Source of the DNA: Strigops habroptila
Lineage: Eukaryota > Chordata > Aves > Psittaciformes > Psittacidae
Reading direction: 5' to 3'
Assembly (NCBI RefSeq): GCF_004027225.2
Contig: NC_044296.2
Span: 3,392,796 to 3,456,795, forward strand
Length of the DNA stretch: 64,000 nt
A model generated the notes under the pieces. That model searched no databases. It was given only the letters and a program-made list of their open reading frames with translations, and had not been told where the DNA came from. Made by a program: the position numbers and the translations under genes. Each line of letters opens with the position of its first letter. The first letter of the stretch is position 1. Positions 1 through 13,974 of the stretch are shown here, piece by piece.

Positions 1-750
1 GGATGGCATGGGATGCTCCTCTTGCAATTGTTTTCTTCTTGGGTTTTCCCATATTCCACCAGACCTGAGAAATATGCTTAGAAACTGGGAAGCAATGTAG
101 AAGTGTGGGAGCAGGGAACCTTGGCAAAGTTTTTCCTGGGTGGCCTGGTTCCCTGCCTGAGATACATCCTTCTGCAGAGCCCTGTGTGTTCCAAACATCA
201 CTCCCACCCAGCTGGAAGAAGTAGCAGGACTTGAGAGAGTTAAGAAGGACCAAGAGAGCTGACAGAACAAGCTGGATTTGATTAGCAAAGAAAGGGAGCA
301 AACTCTTCCCAAGCCATAAAGCTGTTATAAAGTGATCAATTGTTTTTTGCGTCTACTGGGACAAGATGAGAAGTGATCAGTTTAATCTGAAGGTAATGAG
401 ATTTAGGTTAGAGATGAGTGAGATGCAGATGGGCAATGGAGTTCTGGGACAATCCACTTCAGCTGAATTTTAACAAAGCTCCTGACAGTTCTCAGCGTCC
501 TTGGACTCATTTCGGTGCTGGGGGCAGGTGGGTTTTGGAGATGCTCATGCTTTCATCAGTTCCTTGTTTAAAACCCTCCTCAAGATTGCTCTAGGGTAGC
601 TTGTTGGTGCCAGCTCTACATGTGCAGACCTGTTGTGCTGCAGCATGCCAAGGGAGCTGGGCAGCCTGGGGTGGGCAACCCAACTCTTGCATGTTTACAG
701 CCAGCCTGGATTGTTCTTCTGGAGAATTCAGCTCCATCATCTACAGAAAC

Positions 751-832
751 CACAGAACAGTTTGGCTTGGAAGGTACCTTAAAGCTTATCCAGTTCCAAC
801 CCCCTGCCATGGACAGGGACACCATAGCCAGA
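751..832 (-). mobile_element. CR1 LINE 3'-end fragment
   Basis: Reverse-oriented CR1 terminus: the words TTGGAAGG, CCTTAAAGCTTATCCAGTTC and CCCCTGCCATGG are typical of the last 90 bp of avian CR1. Confidence 0.8.
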
Positions 833-1626
833 CACCAGTCTGCATGTTGATGCACATGAATGATGGTAGGCAGGACAGCAAGCCAAAGAAATAACTTAAA
901 ATCACTTAATTGCAGCAACGGATTTCTTTGCAGTAGCTTATTTGCCCACTTGCTAAATAATTAATGTGAGAGCCTGGTAATTAAATGCTAAAGCCTTGAT
1001 TCGCTTTGCATTGTTTAAAGTTCTATTACTATTTAAATCCAAGAAATTACCAAGTAATTTAATTGCTAATTAGCAGTAGTACAGTTACTCCCCATCTTAC
1101 AAGAATTAGTCAGCATTTATGTGTATTGTTTGCACAGGGCATAAACACTCATGCTCTTTTTTTCTGCAGTTATCTTGTAAGCTTATCAAGCATTTGTGCT
1201 GATGGAAGGCCTATGGCACATCTGTTTTTAATGGCTATTCAAAACATGAGGAAAAATGCAGATTAAAAGGCACAGGCTGCCTGTGGAACATGCCCAGCTT
1301 TGTTGCCCATCTTGTTCCTTCATTTCCCTGCTGAATGCCCCCTGGACACCAGCCCCTGCTGCACCCACACTTAAAAGCTCTCTCGCTGCACATAGCCTTG
1401 GATGCTGTGTAACACACAGTACTGGTATTGAAGATCCTAGAGACAGAGAACAGGCTTGAGCATCCAAAATGTTGTTTTCAGGTTGGGAGTGACAAATAGG
1501 CTAAAAAGGCATTTTCTAATCCTTCAGAGCTGAGCTTGTTGGGAAAGGCCCTGGAGGAGGCAATGAGATGTGCTGGGATGTTCTGAATTGTGCAGAGGCG
1601 TTAGGAGGAGGGTGAATTAGATCTAA

Positions 1627-2093
1627 GATGCAGGGACTGAGGAGGGCCACAAACATGCTGCGAGGGCTGGAGCAGCTCTGCTCTGGAGACAGGCTGAGAG
1701 AGCTGGGCTGGTTCAGCCTGGAGAAGAGAAGGCTCCTTGAGGGGAGAACTTAGAGCAGCTCCCGGTGCCTAAAGGGGCTACAAGAAAGCTGGAGAGGGGC
1801 TTTGGACAAGGGCCTGTAGGGACAGGACAAGGGGAATGGCTTTAACCTGCCAGAGGGGAGATTGAGATGAGCTCTGAGGCAGAAGCTCTTCCCTGTGAGG
1901 GTGCTGAGGCGCTGGCACAGGGTGCCCAGAGAAGCTGTGGCTGCCCCATCCCTGGCAGTGTTCAAGGCCAGGTTGGACACAGGGGCTTGGAGCAACCTGC
2001 TCTAGTGGAAGGTGTCCCTGCCCAGGGCAGGGGGTTGGAACTGGATGAGCTTTAAGGTCCCTTCAAACCTAAACCACTCTGTGATTCTATGAC
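1627..2093 (+). mobile_element. CR1 LINE 3' fragment
   Basis: Forward CR1 3' region from GAGGAGGGCCACAAACATG through TTCAGCCTGGAGAAGAGAAG and AAGGCCAGGTTGGACACAGG to the terminal GTGATTCTATGA. Confidence 0.92.
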
Positions 2094-2199
2094 TGGAACG
2101 CCCAGTCTTATGGAAGGCTCTCAGGAAGGAAAAAACCAAGCAGATCTGCTGGATCAGATGAGGGATTTGGGTGCAGATCAGTGGTGCGTTGGTCTGGGC

Positions 2200-2400
2200 T
2201 GTGTAAGAATACTGAAGAGTGTATGTACTCACTGGGGGCGGGTGGGAAGGGGAGGATGTTTGTGGACGTATGTGGAGGTGGGGTATGTACTGCATACGTG
2301 TTGCATGTCTGCATGCATATGGAGGCTGTGTGTATGTGTGGTGTACACAGCGTGTGCTGGGAGGGTGGGGGGGGCGGTATCAGAGGGGTTTTGAGTGTGC
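2200..2400. repeat. GT-rich low-complexity region
   Basis: Dense TGTGTATGTGTGGTGTACA-like words and a G run. It gives rise to spurious antisense Pro/Thr/His-rich ORFs. Confidence 0.6.
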
Positions 2401-3930
2401 AGGTGCTCTTGTGGGTGCATTTGGGTATTTGGGTAAGGGACTGTATCGATATTTGTATGCGATCCCCACGAAATAGTGACTGGTTTTCAGCTCTTCTGAA
2501 GGGAGCTTGAGGGATGTGCTGAGGTCTTGCTCCGATGAACTCATCATTAAACATTTGTAATGAGTCACACACTCCCAATCAGGAATACTTACTCAATGTC
2601 AGTTCATTACCCAGCTTCTTCCAGTGATTTACTCATAGCTTTTGATATGGGAGCAGGACAGGCCGCATTCGCAATGCCAAAGCAAGGCTGGGTCCCTGTA
2701 AGGCAAAGCCTCTGCATCCCCTTTCTAAGGTCTTCCATGCACGTGTGTGCCGGTACAGGTGGCCTCTGCTAACTTTGAGGTGAAAAGGGAACGTTCATCC
2801 CTTCCTAACCTGGGCTGCTGTGTCTGACCTGCTCGTGGGTGCCTACCTATAGAGCATCTTCCCCACATCTGGTGGACCCAATCCTGACCTCAAGTGGGTC
2901 CTCCAGGACACGGTCAATTAGTGGCAGTGCTGGATGAGGGCTTGCATTTCCTTAGTTCCCTATGGATGAAAATTTCCTGACAATCTTTTCATCAGCATTC
3001 TGATGTTTTGGTCAATATTTTCCATGGGAAAATGTTAACTTTGAGAGGAAAAAAAATGCTGTTCTGAATGAAAACCTTCAGTTTCAAATGTTAGTTCAGA
3101 TGATGGGGTTCTGCTTTATTACAATGTTCAGTGCTGGAGTAGGGACCAGTTTTGTTCCTGTTAACAATGGGAATGCTTCATTCCGGGAATCTCCATGTGG
3201 AGATGTTTACCTCCCATCAGGCTGATTTCACTGGGATCTCTGAGGACCTCAGCCCTGTCCCCAGATGTGCTCTTGTCCCACCCTTACACCTTCTATCACA
3301 TTCAGAGAATATGGGTATCTGTAGTCCAAAGAGGAGTTTGGACGGGGCTCTGAGCTGGCCAAGGCTTCAGTTTACTGAAGGAATCAAATCATCACTAATA
3401 ACAGTCTGCCAGTTTCCATTAGCCTGGGTCATTTCCTTCTCTGAAGTGATAATCAGAAATGTGGGATGATTCCTGTCTTTTAGCTGCTGAGTGCAAGAAG
3501 CTCTTGCAAAAGGCGGTTTGCTTTCCACCCTCCTGGACTCTGAGCAGCAAAGAAGTGACTGGGACTTTGAGGAGAGACAGGAGAATTGCTCCTGACCAAT
3601 TGCTGCAGGGTGGTGGCATTGCTGGAGGCTTTAACTGGTTGTCCAAGTTCTTGGAAGTGAGTCCCTTAGCTCTGGCACCCTCTGCCCTTTCTACTGCTCC
3701 CTCATTTCACTCTCCAGTGGAGCTCTGCTCCTCACCTGTGTTTTGGTTGATGGGTTCAGCTAATGCCTTCCCTAGATGATACAGCAGTTAGCTGTATACC
3801 CTTGAGGACATGAATGCTGACTTCTGGCCAACGTGTCCACCAGGATCTTCATCTCCTCTGCTACAAATCTGCTTTCTGGCTGTTAGGTCCTGGTGGAGAG
3901 CATTATTCTGCCTCCATGGCAAGACTTCCA

Positions 3931-4024
3931 TAGCATCACAAATCAACCAGGTTGGAAAAGACCTTCAAGAACATCGAGTCCAAACCTTTACCCCAGGACT
4001 GCAAGTCCACCACTAAACCATGTC
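3931..4024 (-). mobile_element. CR1 LINE 3'-end fragment
   Basis: Reverse-oriented, with AGGTTGGAAAAGACC, CATCGAGTCCAAAC and CCACCACTAAACCATGTC; a different CR1 subfamily from the 0.75-kb copy. Confidence 0.8.
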
Positions 4025-7000
4025 ACTTTGTATGTGCTGAGGTTTCTGTTAGTTCTTTCTTCCAGCTTTCTGAGGTTTTGAGATTGCATCTGGATCAGTA
4101 TTGCCCTGTGAAAAACATCACTGGTAATCAAATGCCTGTTCCACCTAAACATTGACCTTTGAGTCCAACAATCCATGTAGATTTTCACCTACCTGCCATC
4201 CCACATTCAGCCTCGGTTTGTTTTCCAGGGCACAATGGGACACTGTCAAAGAGGAACCCTTCCTGTCTGCATTTTAGCTAAATGTGAGATTTAACCCATT
4301 TGGTGATGGCATCATACCACAGGTATCCCATATGGTGCTGCCTGGCTGCTGTAAGAACCTGTGTTGGATGCAGTGAGGGTTGGTCAGGCTTTTTCACAGC
4401 TGGATTAGCTGGAGGACTTTGGGGGCACCCCTGAACATGAACTGACTCGAAAGAGAACTGATGGACTTCATGGGGCTGGGCCGATGCTCTTCTGGAAGGG
4501 CACTAAAGCAGAGGATGGGTTATTACTCTGGGCTGGACACTTGTGCAGTATATTAATAGAGGCTGAGAAATAGGTCTGAGAGGTAACGACCATGGGTGGA
4601 AGCTTGGTTCTGCAGAGCTGCTTCTCCTTGGTGATCAATGGCCTGGAAGAAAACCAAAATGTGATCTCTAAAAAACTATGTGGGGGTTGTAAAGACACAG
4701 GGGGAGGTGTCTATATGTAACTGAGGTGGCAGCTGATGATAGAGGTGGGTCTCTCCTTCACTGTCTCACCCAGCCAACAGTGTGTGTGCTGTTGAAATGA
4801 AAGAGGTTTGGGGAAGCTGGATGAATGCTGAATGGGATCTGGGCTTCCAGCGTGTGGCTGTGACTAACACTCAAATGAGATCTTTGGCTGGAGAATTGCA
4901 GTCTGGAGCAATAGTGTCATTACTCACCAGGGCTGATCAGAAGGATATTAATAAGCTGGAGAAGAGTCGGTGAAGAAAGTGACTGATGAGTGAAGATGAG
5001 AAAGGGAGGCTTTACATTGACAGCTTGGCTTAGCAGAGGTATCTTCATCACAGGGTACTAATGTCTGGTTGGAGAACCACCTTGTTCTACCCAGCAAAGG
5101 TGTACCTAAGCCCAGTGGCTGCAAGCTGAAGCTAAATAAGCTCAGGATAAGTACAGGTGCAGGTTTTAAGGATATTATCCAGTTACCAACAGCACAGGCA
5201 GTTTTCAAAGAATAAAGCAGTTCTTAAATATCTACTCTGAAGAGGAATCACCTCAGGGCAGGTGAAGCACTTCAGCTTCCTGGCATTCACTTGGAAATAA
5301 GCATCTAAGGAAAACAATCTGTTGAGTGCTTGTTTGTGGTCTAGTTAAGATTTGATTCATATTTTTAGCTGGAGTTTGACAGCTGGTGCTGGTTTAAAAA
5401 CAAAACCCAAAAACCTAAACCCAATACATCTTCCTGTGACACCAGAGGCCTGGCAGGAGACTGCTGGCATCACAAGAGGTATGAGGAAATGGTGAGAACT
5501 GGCAAGTACTGGTAATTCTGGGCTTTTGGAGAGCTCTGGCTTTGCATTTGCTTCCTCTTTCAGTGGGATTCCTTTTGTCTTGCCAAGCTCTACACACTAG
5601 TTCTGTTCCTGCCTTTTGATCTATCACCCATAAGCTCTCCGGGTCTGGTTCCACCTGCTCAGAGAGCAGGAACATGTTCTTATTGGTGTTGTGATCTCCT
5701 CATATTGCCTTGACCATGTATTCCTGTTATGTTCAGGGTGCTCCCTTGAGATGGATCCATCTCTTCCTCTCCTAAAGCTGTCACTGCTGCAGGATGTTTG
5801 GGGTTGTAGTCTGAAAGACTGACTCCTATACTTCAACCCTGTGTTTTGTGGTTGGCAGGAAAGACCTGAGATAGGCATCCCTCCAGAGAGCTCCTGGGGG
5901 CTTGGGAAGTGCATTTTGGCTCTCCTTATGGCAAGCCTGGGTCCGGAGGAGTGGACGCTGCACCAGTTCCTCACCTGCAGTGTAGTGGCAGAGATGCTCG
6001 TAAGGGTGTTTTAATTATTGAGACACTCATTCTAATTGTGTCCCCTGGTTCCTGTTCTGCTGAGATTACATCTGCTCCTCATTTTCTGCACGCTGGCTCT
6101 TCTCCAAGCCACTCTGCTGCGCATATGGAGCGTGCACAGGGGAAACTCGCCCAACAGACCAGAGAGTGGGATGCTCACTGCCCTCCTCCACCTGCTGCTA
6201 AGGTAGGGAGGAGACCTGGAACACTGAGGATTGTCCCAGTGCAGGCTTGGTCATGGTTTGGTGATAACTCCTGTGTCCCCATGATGGCCTTACACACCAA
6301 CCCTGTGCTTGTGCATGCAGCTGTACGGTCCCAGTAGACATGCAGCCATCCTTCAATGCAATGCTGCTGCGGTACTAGTAGACCCTCAGGGTCTTCTTGC
6401 AGCTTCTTCTTGCCAAGGAGATTTTTGCAGGTGCTTTGTATACCCAGCCCTAGAACAAAACTAGGGTTGTTTCTTTTCCCTCTGTGACCATCTCTATCTC
6501 CAGTTCCACTGTTGCAGTATTGTCAGCCAAGTTGTTAGCATCTGTTTTATGCTCTAGAGTGCCTTAGCTTTGCTGGTAAGGGTTTGAAGTGCAGACTGCT
6601 CTCAGACATTGAAAGTGGATAATGGGGAAGCATCTCAATGGAGGAACATCCAAACCTGCTGTGGTTTTAAGTGGCTTAATTCAGGATGTTCTGGGTAGCA
6701 GCCACCATCTCCATCTCTGAGGCACCCGAAGCCTTGGGAGGTACCTAGAGAGACCCAGCAGCGCCCAGACGAGCAGCTGTATGCTACCACCACCGCCACA
6801 CCAGAGAATCTTCTGGTGAGTAGATGAGGTTTCCTGTGCCCAGGTCAGGGTGTTCTCAGGGTGAGGCGTAGTACCTGAACCCAGCCAAAACATTTTCCTG
6901 CTGGCCTAGGACAGTGTGCTTGAGATACTCTTGGCCTTTATATTTAACAGCACTTCACCCTCTCTACTCTTTATTCACTAGTGGGTTTTTTTTGGACAGC

Positions 7001-7231
7001 AGCCATTACCTCTCTGCTGTTTTTTCACTAGGCTGAGCTCTTCTGGTCTCTTATCATAGAACTTCACATCCCACTGATGAGCCGCACAGCTTGCCCTGCA
7101 TCCAGCCCTGTTTGAGACCATGTTTTGGACCTGCACACACTTCCAGATGAGAGCTCGTAAAGCTTTACCCTTACTACTTACCTCATTACCCTGTTCCTTC
7201 ATATTCCCTTCTCTTCATGGCTTAGGCTCCT

Positions 7232-7386
7232 TGTGAATGCCCCATCCCTGGCAGTCTTCAAGGCCAGGTTGGATGGAGTCTTGGGTGACATGGTCTAGTG
7301 TGAGGTGTCCCTGCCCATGGCAGGGGGCTTAGAACTAGATGATCTTAAGGTCCTTTCCAACCCCAACCATTCTATGGTTCTATGAC
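7232..7386 (+). mobile_element. CR1 LINE 3'-end fragment
   Basis: Forward copy from GCCCCATCCCTGGCAG to ACCATTCTATGGTTCTATGA. Confidence 0.88.
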
Positions 7387-10300
7387 CCTATGGTCTTGCC
7401 AGTGACTTCCAAGTCTGCCATGAGCTCAGTGATGCCTCAAACTTCCATATTCCATTTTTTTTTTCCTTACTCTGTTGTGTCTGGCCAGTTACAGAACCTA
7501 AATGCAGTCAGTCTTCAGGAACAGGCTGTGAGATCTCCATTAGAAACAGCTCTGTGCACTCCCTTCTTCTCAGCAACCCCCCTCGCATCTTCCTCTGTGG
7601 CTGACAGCTCATCCTATTTCCTTCACCATCACCCCCAGCCTAAGTACAGATTTCTCACCACACCGAGTGCTTTGCTGAAATCCTGGGAGATGACAGTAAT
7701 TGGGATTTCTTTCTATAAACAGGGATCTTATTAAAAAGACCCGTCAGCTTGCCTGGCATGGTCATGCTGTTAATGCTGTGGCATTTTATCTCGCATATAT
7801 GTCTTTGCTTTGTTCCCAGCTTACTTTGAACCTTGAGTGCTGCTGTAGCTGGACTATATAGAGTCTGTAGTTGCTTGTGTACCTATTTACAACATTGTGT
7901 ATTGTTCTTTCTTCAGCCCAGGAACTATATTTGCTGTTCTCCAGAAAAAGGAGGAGAGTAATCAATAGCCTGTAATCCCATATCCTGGCTCAACATAGCT
8001 ATTAACATTCCCAACTAAATATTCCTGACTTTAAGCACTGTTTTTCCAAGGGAAACACAACATAGGTTACCTAGTCCTGCTGATTAAAACGTGTTAGGTC
8101 TCAGACTGATGCTCAGCTTAACCAAGCTGTTCCCACTGGCCCAATGCCTGTCTCTCTCTCTGAATTGGCAACCCTGTTCCTGTGCCCTGGCTTCAGCTCA
8201 GGTTCCCAGAGCAGTTAAGGTGAACACACGAGCTCTTTGCTCTGACACCCAGCAAAGCCAGGACATCTGTGCCTGCCGTGCCCCAGCCGGTCCACGTGCA
8301 CTGAGGTGATTTCTAGGTAATCTGAACCAAAATAAGGCTCAAACAGCTTTTCACTGAAGTCCAAACTCTGACTCTCCTCCCATGGGTATTGCTGGTCTCT
8401 GGGAGAAGGAACCATAGCCCATAGAGCCAGAGCTCTATGGTTCCTGGAGTGCACAGGGCATCATAAGCAGAGGGTGGGTGGATCTGTTGAAACCTGAGTT
8501 TTCCCATGGGTGATGCAGAGGAACCCCACAGGAGCAGAACCATCACTGTTGGGAGAACTGGAGAATTCTGGTGGTGTTTCTTAGCTCCTTGAGCATGTTG
8601 CTTTACAGATCAAGGCCCTTTTGCACTGTGATGCTTTGATAGACAACTGACCCTCACTGTAATGGTGGCTGCACCTCTGGGTTCAGGTGCAGCCCCTCCA
8701 GTGCCTTTATATTAGGCACCCTCCTGCTCTGGGAATAGATTTCCAGACAAAACTGGGTTATGATGCAATTAAGACTGAGAAGATGAATCAGTGATTTTAA
8801 GAGGAAAAAAACACCTAGCGAGGGAGGTGGCAGTGATCCCACACCGAGCTCTGCTCACTGTTAAGGCAGAGCAAACCAGATAGAGACAGCGGTTGGATTT
8901 GAGCACCTTAACTCTGCCTGGGAGCTGTGCCAGGCATTGAGGACCACCGAGCTAGAGCAGCGTGATTAGAAAAACCTTGTGGTTAATGTCAATGCAGTTA
9001 AGGAACATTGTGGGTACCATGGCAACCTGCACTGGCCACCGGCTTGCTCTTGGAGTTGGGATGCTGCAGGAGCCTTAGAGGTAAATGAGCTGGGAGAGAA
9101 ATTGCAGTGGTGAAGCATCAGGAGGGTGCAATAGGCACCATGCATGGGTTGATCCCCACTGGGGGTGGTTTTGTGTCCTCACTGATGTGGCTGCGCTTTT
9201 TATTCGTGCATGGATGTTGAGTGTTTGAGGATAAATAGTTCAGAGCACTGGAGTGGATGAGCCCTACGTCAATAGACAAGATGATGAGAGACATGAGCAT
9301 GGGCAGGTCAGAGACCCAAAAGCGTGTGGCTTGTAGCATGGAGAATGCCCACGTGCTCCCCACTGGCAATAAATACCCTGGCAATTTTCCCCATAACATT
9401 AGGAGAGGTCGTGAGGTCTGCAGGGTGGTGGCAGTGTCTCTGCTATGCCTGAAGGAAGATGCTGAGGTCTCTGGCTGTATCAGGACACAGACAGAAGAAG
9501 ACAGGGGAGCACAAGTGCTGAAGATGAGCAATTAGCTTGCGGAGCTCACACTCTTCCAGATTGCCAGCACAGCCCCAAGGAGCCAGCTCAGCAGTCGGGG
9601 TCTCGACCTACAGAAGCAGTGACTGTGCATCTTGGTTTCACCACTGAGTTTAATGAGGCTGAAGGCACACATCCAGGGCTGGAGCTCCTGCCCCCTGGGC
9701 CTGAGCGACCCTCTGGTCCCCCTTGGCCTAAGATCTCTTTTTCCTGGTCAGGGCACAGCAAACAACAGCTTAGCATCTGCAGAGGTTGCTCCTGTTCCTG
9801 GGGAGCTTGCTAATGAGATGGTGAAGGGCTGTTGCTCTTCAGAGCAGATGTTCATTGGGAGCTTTTTTCAGCCAAGGAATTGCTGAAGCTGTTTTACACA
9901 GCCCTGCTCAGGGATGTGGAAGTTGAACACAGGAAGGTCCCTGTAGGCAATTTACCTGCTGTTCTCAGCCAGCACATGGTGGAAATAAGCTGGTTTTGTA
10001 CAAAAATGATGGAAGACCTGTTCCTCATCACTTATGGGGTATTTTCATGCTTATCCATGGGTCCTTGCAGGAGATAACACCCACTCCCACCCTGGGGGGA
10101 ACACTTCCCCAGGTTCTCATGCCTGCTCCTCTGGGTTCAGCAGATGCTGGAGCTGGCAGTTTTGGTGAGGTATTGCCACAGTTTGTGGCAAAAAGCCTAG
10201 TGAAAAGCATAAGCTGCCTCACCATGGGCCTCATAGGTGCTGCTGTGAAGGAAAGGTTCATTGAATTGTGCATGGACCTGTGCATCAGGTGTCTGATCTA

Positions 10301-12029
10301 TCCCAAAAGGATGGAGACGCCCGTTGTCCAATGCACCAGCAGTTCATTTCAGTGAAGTCTCAGAGTTGTTGCCCTGGCCTTGGAGCAGGGCTTGTAAATC
10401 AGAGAGCTGAGGAGAGTGAAACATGTTTATGTAGTCCTGATGAAAGACGCCTGGGGAACTCTGGAGATGGGTTATCTTGATGTGGTCAGAGCTGTAGGCA
10501 TGAAAAAGAACATAAGTGGTGTGCAAGACGCCGATAACATTTGCTTATTCTCAGCCTGAAGTTACACTGAGCTGTTTTTTTTGCTGCCTAAGCCCTTCCA
10601 TCTGCCCTTTCCTCCTTTCATTCCCAAATAACAGACTCTAGAGGCATCTCAGTTCCTTCACGTCAGAGCCAGAATCTGAATTAATAATGTGCTAAGAAAA
10701 TAAAGACAGTTCAACAGACTTTAAATCAAGGAGAGAGCAGCATGTTAAAGAGTTTGAACAAATCACATTATTTTGTGTGCAGTTTTAAGCCTGGCAGAAA
10801 TAAATCTCCCAGCAAATTATTGATGGTGACACATTCTTTCAGAAAGAGCCTGCTCAAAGAATGCTCCTCTTTATCATTAGGCTCTCAGTGTGAAGGACCA
10901 GATTAATGTGTCTCAGTAAAGGTGTCAACAGAATTTGTGTCCCAGAGCCTCCATGTCACCTGGGCTGACACATCATTTGAATATCTGTTGAAAACCACCT
11001 TGCTTTTTGGATGCTTCTCCCTTCACCATTGTGTGGGCCTGGGTTTGGCAGAATCAAAGCCAGGCAGATGGGTCTTCCCAAGTGGAGGAGGATGGGTCAA
11101 GGGTCTTACGCTGGAAATCTGCTTGTGTGGACTCACGGCAAATAAAAAGCAACCAGAAAGCTGCAGGGTTTTTATGGCTCAGTTGCTTCCAGTGCATGTC
11201 TGACAGAGACAGTCACCAGGGCTGTCCTGATGTGGCTGGTGGAACCAAGTGCCCGTACCCTATTGATGTTGCTATGCTGTGTTCTCCAGTGCTCTTTGTC
11301 CCGATGCACAGCCAAGACTCAAGGAAGGCCTGAGGGGCAGGAGGCACCCAGGTAATGCTTCAGCATGCCATTGGGCATGGGGCTGGGGAGCAGCAGGTCT
11401 ATCTACCACTGGCTCAAGCAGAAAATGGCTGGTTTTGACTGAAAGCTGTAGGAATTTGTTTTGGAGGCTGTTTGTCTGCAGCTATGAGTGCATTTGCCCT
11501 CTGTTGGTCTCGCTTCAGCTCCTATTTCCCCTTGCTAATGGGTGTCCTGGTTTCTGCTGGGATAGAGTTACTTTTCTTCCTAGAAGCTGGGGTTAAACCT
11601 TGACAGTGGCTTTCTGAAGAGACCTCTGGATTCTTCTCCGTGGGACTCAGGGTCTGGGTTTTTTCCTTATGTTTATCTGCATTTCCTGGCCCCTGGAAGC
11701 TCTTGCTCCAGGACCTCTTTCTCAGCCTCCTCTGGACGCTTTCCAGCTTCTACCCACTACTCACATCCCAGCCAAAGGAAGACTCCCCAACCAGGGACCC
11801 TTGCCCATCACATGAGGCCACCCCTGCACCTCTGGGAGCAGTGCGGGGAGATATGGGGACAGTCTGGGGCACGTCTCTGTACTGCTTTCACTGGGGCTGA
11901 GCATTGGAGCCAGTGCCTGAGACGATAGGTAAACCCCATCTGCAGGAATAAATTCGGCTGCAAGGCATGAACTCTTCTGCAGCTTGAAGATGCCTGTTCA
12001 AGGTGGTGGTGGAGAGCATGTGGAGCTGT

Positions 12030-12481
12030 TGGAGCAAGTCCAGAGGAGGCCATGAAGATGATCAGGGGCTGGAGCACCTCCCATATGAAGACAGGCTGAG
12101 AACATTGGGGCTGTTCAGCCTGGAGGAGAGAAGCTGTGTGGAGACCTCAGAGCAGCTTCCAGTGTCTGAAGGGGGCTACAAGGGTGCTGGAGAGGGACTC
12201 TTCATCAGGGACTGTAGCGATAGGACAAGGGGTGATGGTTTAAACTGAAACAGGGGTAGTTCAGGTTAGATCTAAGGCAGAAGTTCTTCCCTGTGAGGGT
12301 GCTGAGGTGCTGGCACAGGGTGCCCAGAGAAGCTGTGGCTGCCCCATCCCTGGCAGTGTTCAAGGCCAGGTTGGACACAGGGGCTTGGAGCAACCTGCTC
12401 TAGTGGAAGGTGTCCCTGCCCGTGCCAGGGGATTGGAACTGGATGAGCTTTAAGGTCTCTTCCAATCCAAACCATTCTATT
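12030..12481 (+). mobile_element. CR1 LINE 3' fragment
   Basis: Forward copy from GGAGCAAGTCCAGAGGAG through TTCAGCCTGGAGGAGAGAAG to ATCCAAACCATTCTAT. About 450 bp. Confidence 0.92.
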
Positions 12482-13974
12482 TGTGCATCCATGGTTGTGA
12501 CAATGAGGGACGGGGAGACCTTAGAGTTCTGTTGAGAGGTGCACAGGCAGACCTGCAGCATGGCCTGGCAGTGAGTTAAGGAAATCCAGCAGAGACCTCC
12601 AAGGAGCAACATTCAGCCTACATCCATTTCAGAGCCTGGCTCTGGGGGTCTCAAGCACTGTGAGCCTGCCCAGATACCGCTATTTACTCAGCAGCTACAT
12701 TCCAGCTTAACAGGGAGGAAGGCAGAGAAGTTAATTTATTGCTGCAAATGACTTTGAAGTAATTAATTGATCTTGTCAAAGGCAAGGGATAATTTCATGG
12801 CTGTGTAATCCCAGCAGAAAGATACTTCTTGTCCCCTGACAAGGCAGCTTTGATAGAGCTATTTCACTAGCACATGCTGAAGTCAAGAAGGGGACATCTT
12901 ATTTAATGCTTCACACTAATTAGAGTGAAGCAGGCGTGTTCCTTCTCTGCCCCAGGGAGGACTCAGCATGTGCCACACAGGTAGGGAAGGTCCCTGGTGA
13001 CCAGCAGGTCTCAGCATCCATGTCTGGACCCAGTTGGGACAAAATGGAGCTGGAAATGAGAAGGTTCCTGACCATTCAATGAGAGAAAAGGGGATGAAAA
13101 CAACCTCCCATCTCAGGTAGGGCAGAGCTGCTGTTTCAATGACTTTTACCAGATCCATTCTGCAACGTGACAACTCCAGCAGTATTGTCTTCCTCAGTGG
13201 TCATGTGCTCTGGGTTTGGGGTAAAAAGTCCAGGTCTCCCCTCATTTTCCTGTCTCTTGTAGAGCCAGGGCTGCCTAGTGGCTGCTGTTGTAAAATCATA
13301 TATTGATTGCTTGTCACCGTGCCCAGCTCTGTCTGTTTACAAGAGCTTGCTGTGGTTCTACCACAGGGCACGGTGGGTTCTTAAAGGAAAATCTTCGCTC
13401 AAATGAAAGCAGAGGAAACTCGAGTTTCCTTCTTGTTGCAAATAAAAACCTGTGTCATTTAGAACAGAACACAAACCAAAACACAGCAGCTAATTCCTCT
13501 TCATTGGCCCACATTTGTCTATGGGAAGAAAACATCAGTTCACTCATTTGGTGAGATGAGATTGAAACCAGTGACAAATTCTTCCCAACCCTCTGTTACT
13601 GGAGGGGTGAATCTTCAGCATTCCTGGAGCTTGGCTCCACCATAGCAATTGTGAAGGGGTTTTGCATTCCAGGCAGGGTTGGATGCAGCATGTGGAACAG
13701 GAAGGCCAAACACTGAAAAAGGAAAATAAACAGAGACATTGAACAGCTGCCCAGGCATGGAAAGAAGTAGTGAGTGATTTTGTCATTGATTGCTGTATCA
13801 TAATGCTGTTACAGAAGGGGCCTAATTGGAGTGGCTGAGGAAACCTTCCGCCTGGCAAATCCCAGCTTTCAAGTGGCTTGACCTTATGACATGAACAGCA
13901 TTCCTTAGCTGTGGATTTGGGGACTTAATCCAGCAGCTGCCACTGACCTGGCTAGCTCCTTGGTATTCTGGGTC

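Larger units (their letters stand above)
1..7231. other. Non-coding region, left edge
   Basis: Contains three CR1 fragments (listed), a GT-rich stretch near 2200-2400 and an AT-rich block at 895-1080. No ORF here looks like a conserved protein, and no splice-bounded exon with protein similarity was found. Confidence 0.65.

Noticed and set aside
2108..2578. 156-aa minus-strand ORF rich in Pro, Thr and His
   Set aside because: Produced by the GT-rich low-complexity region.
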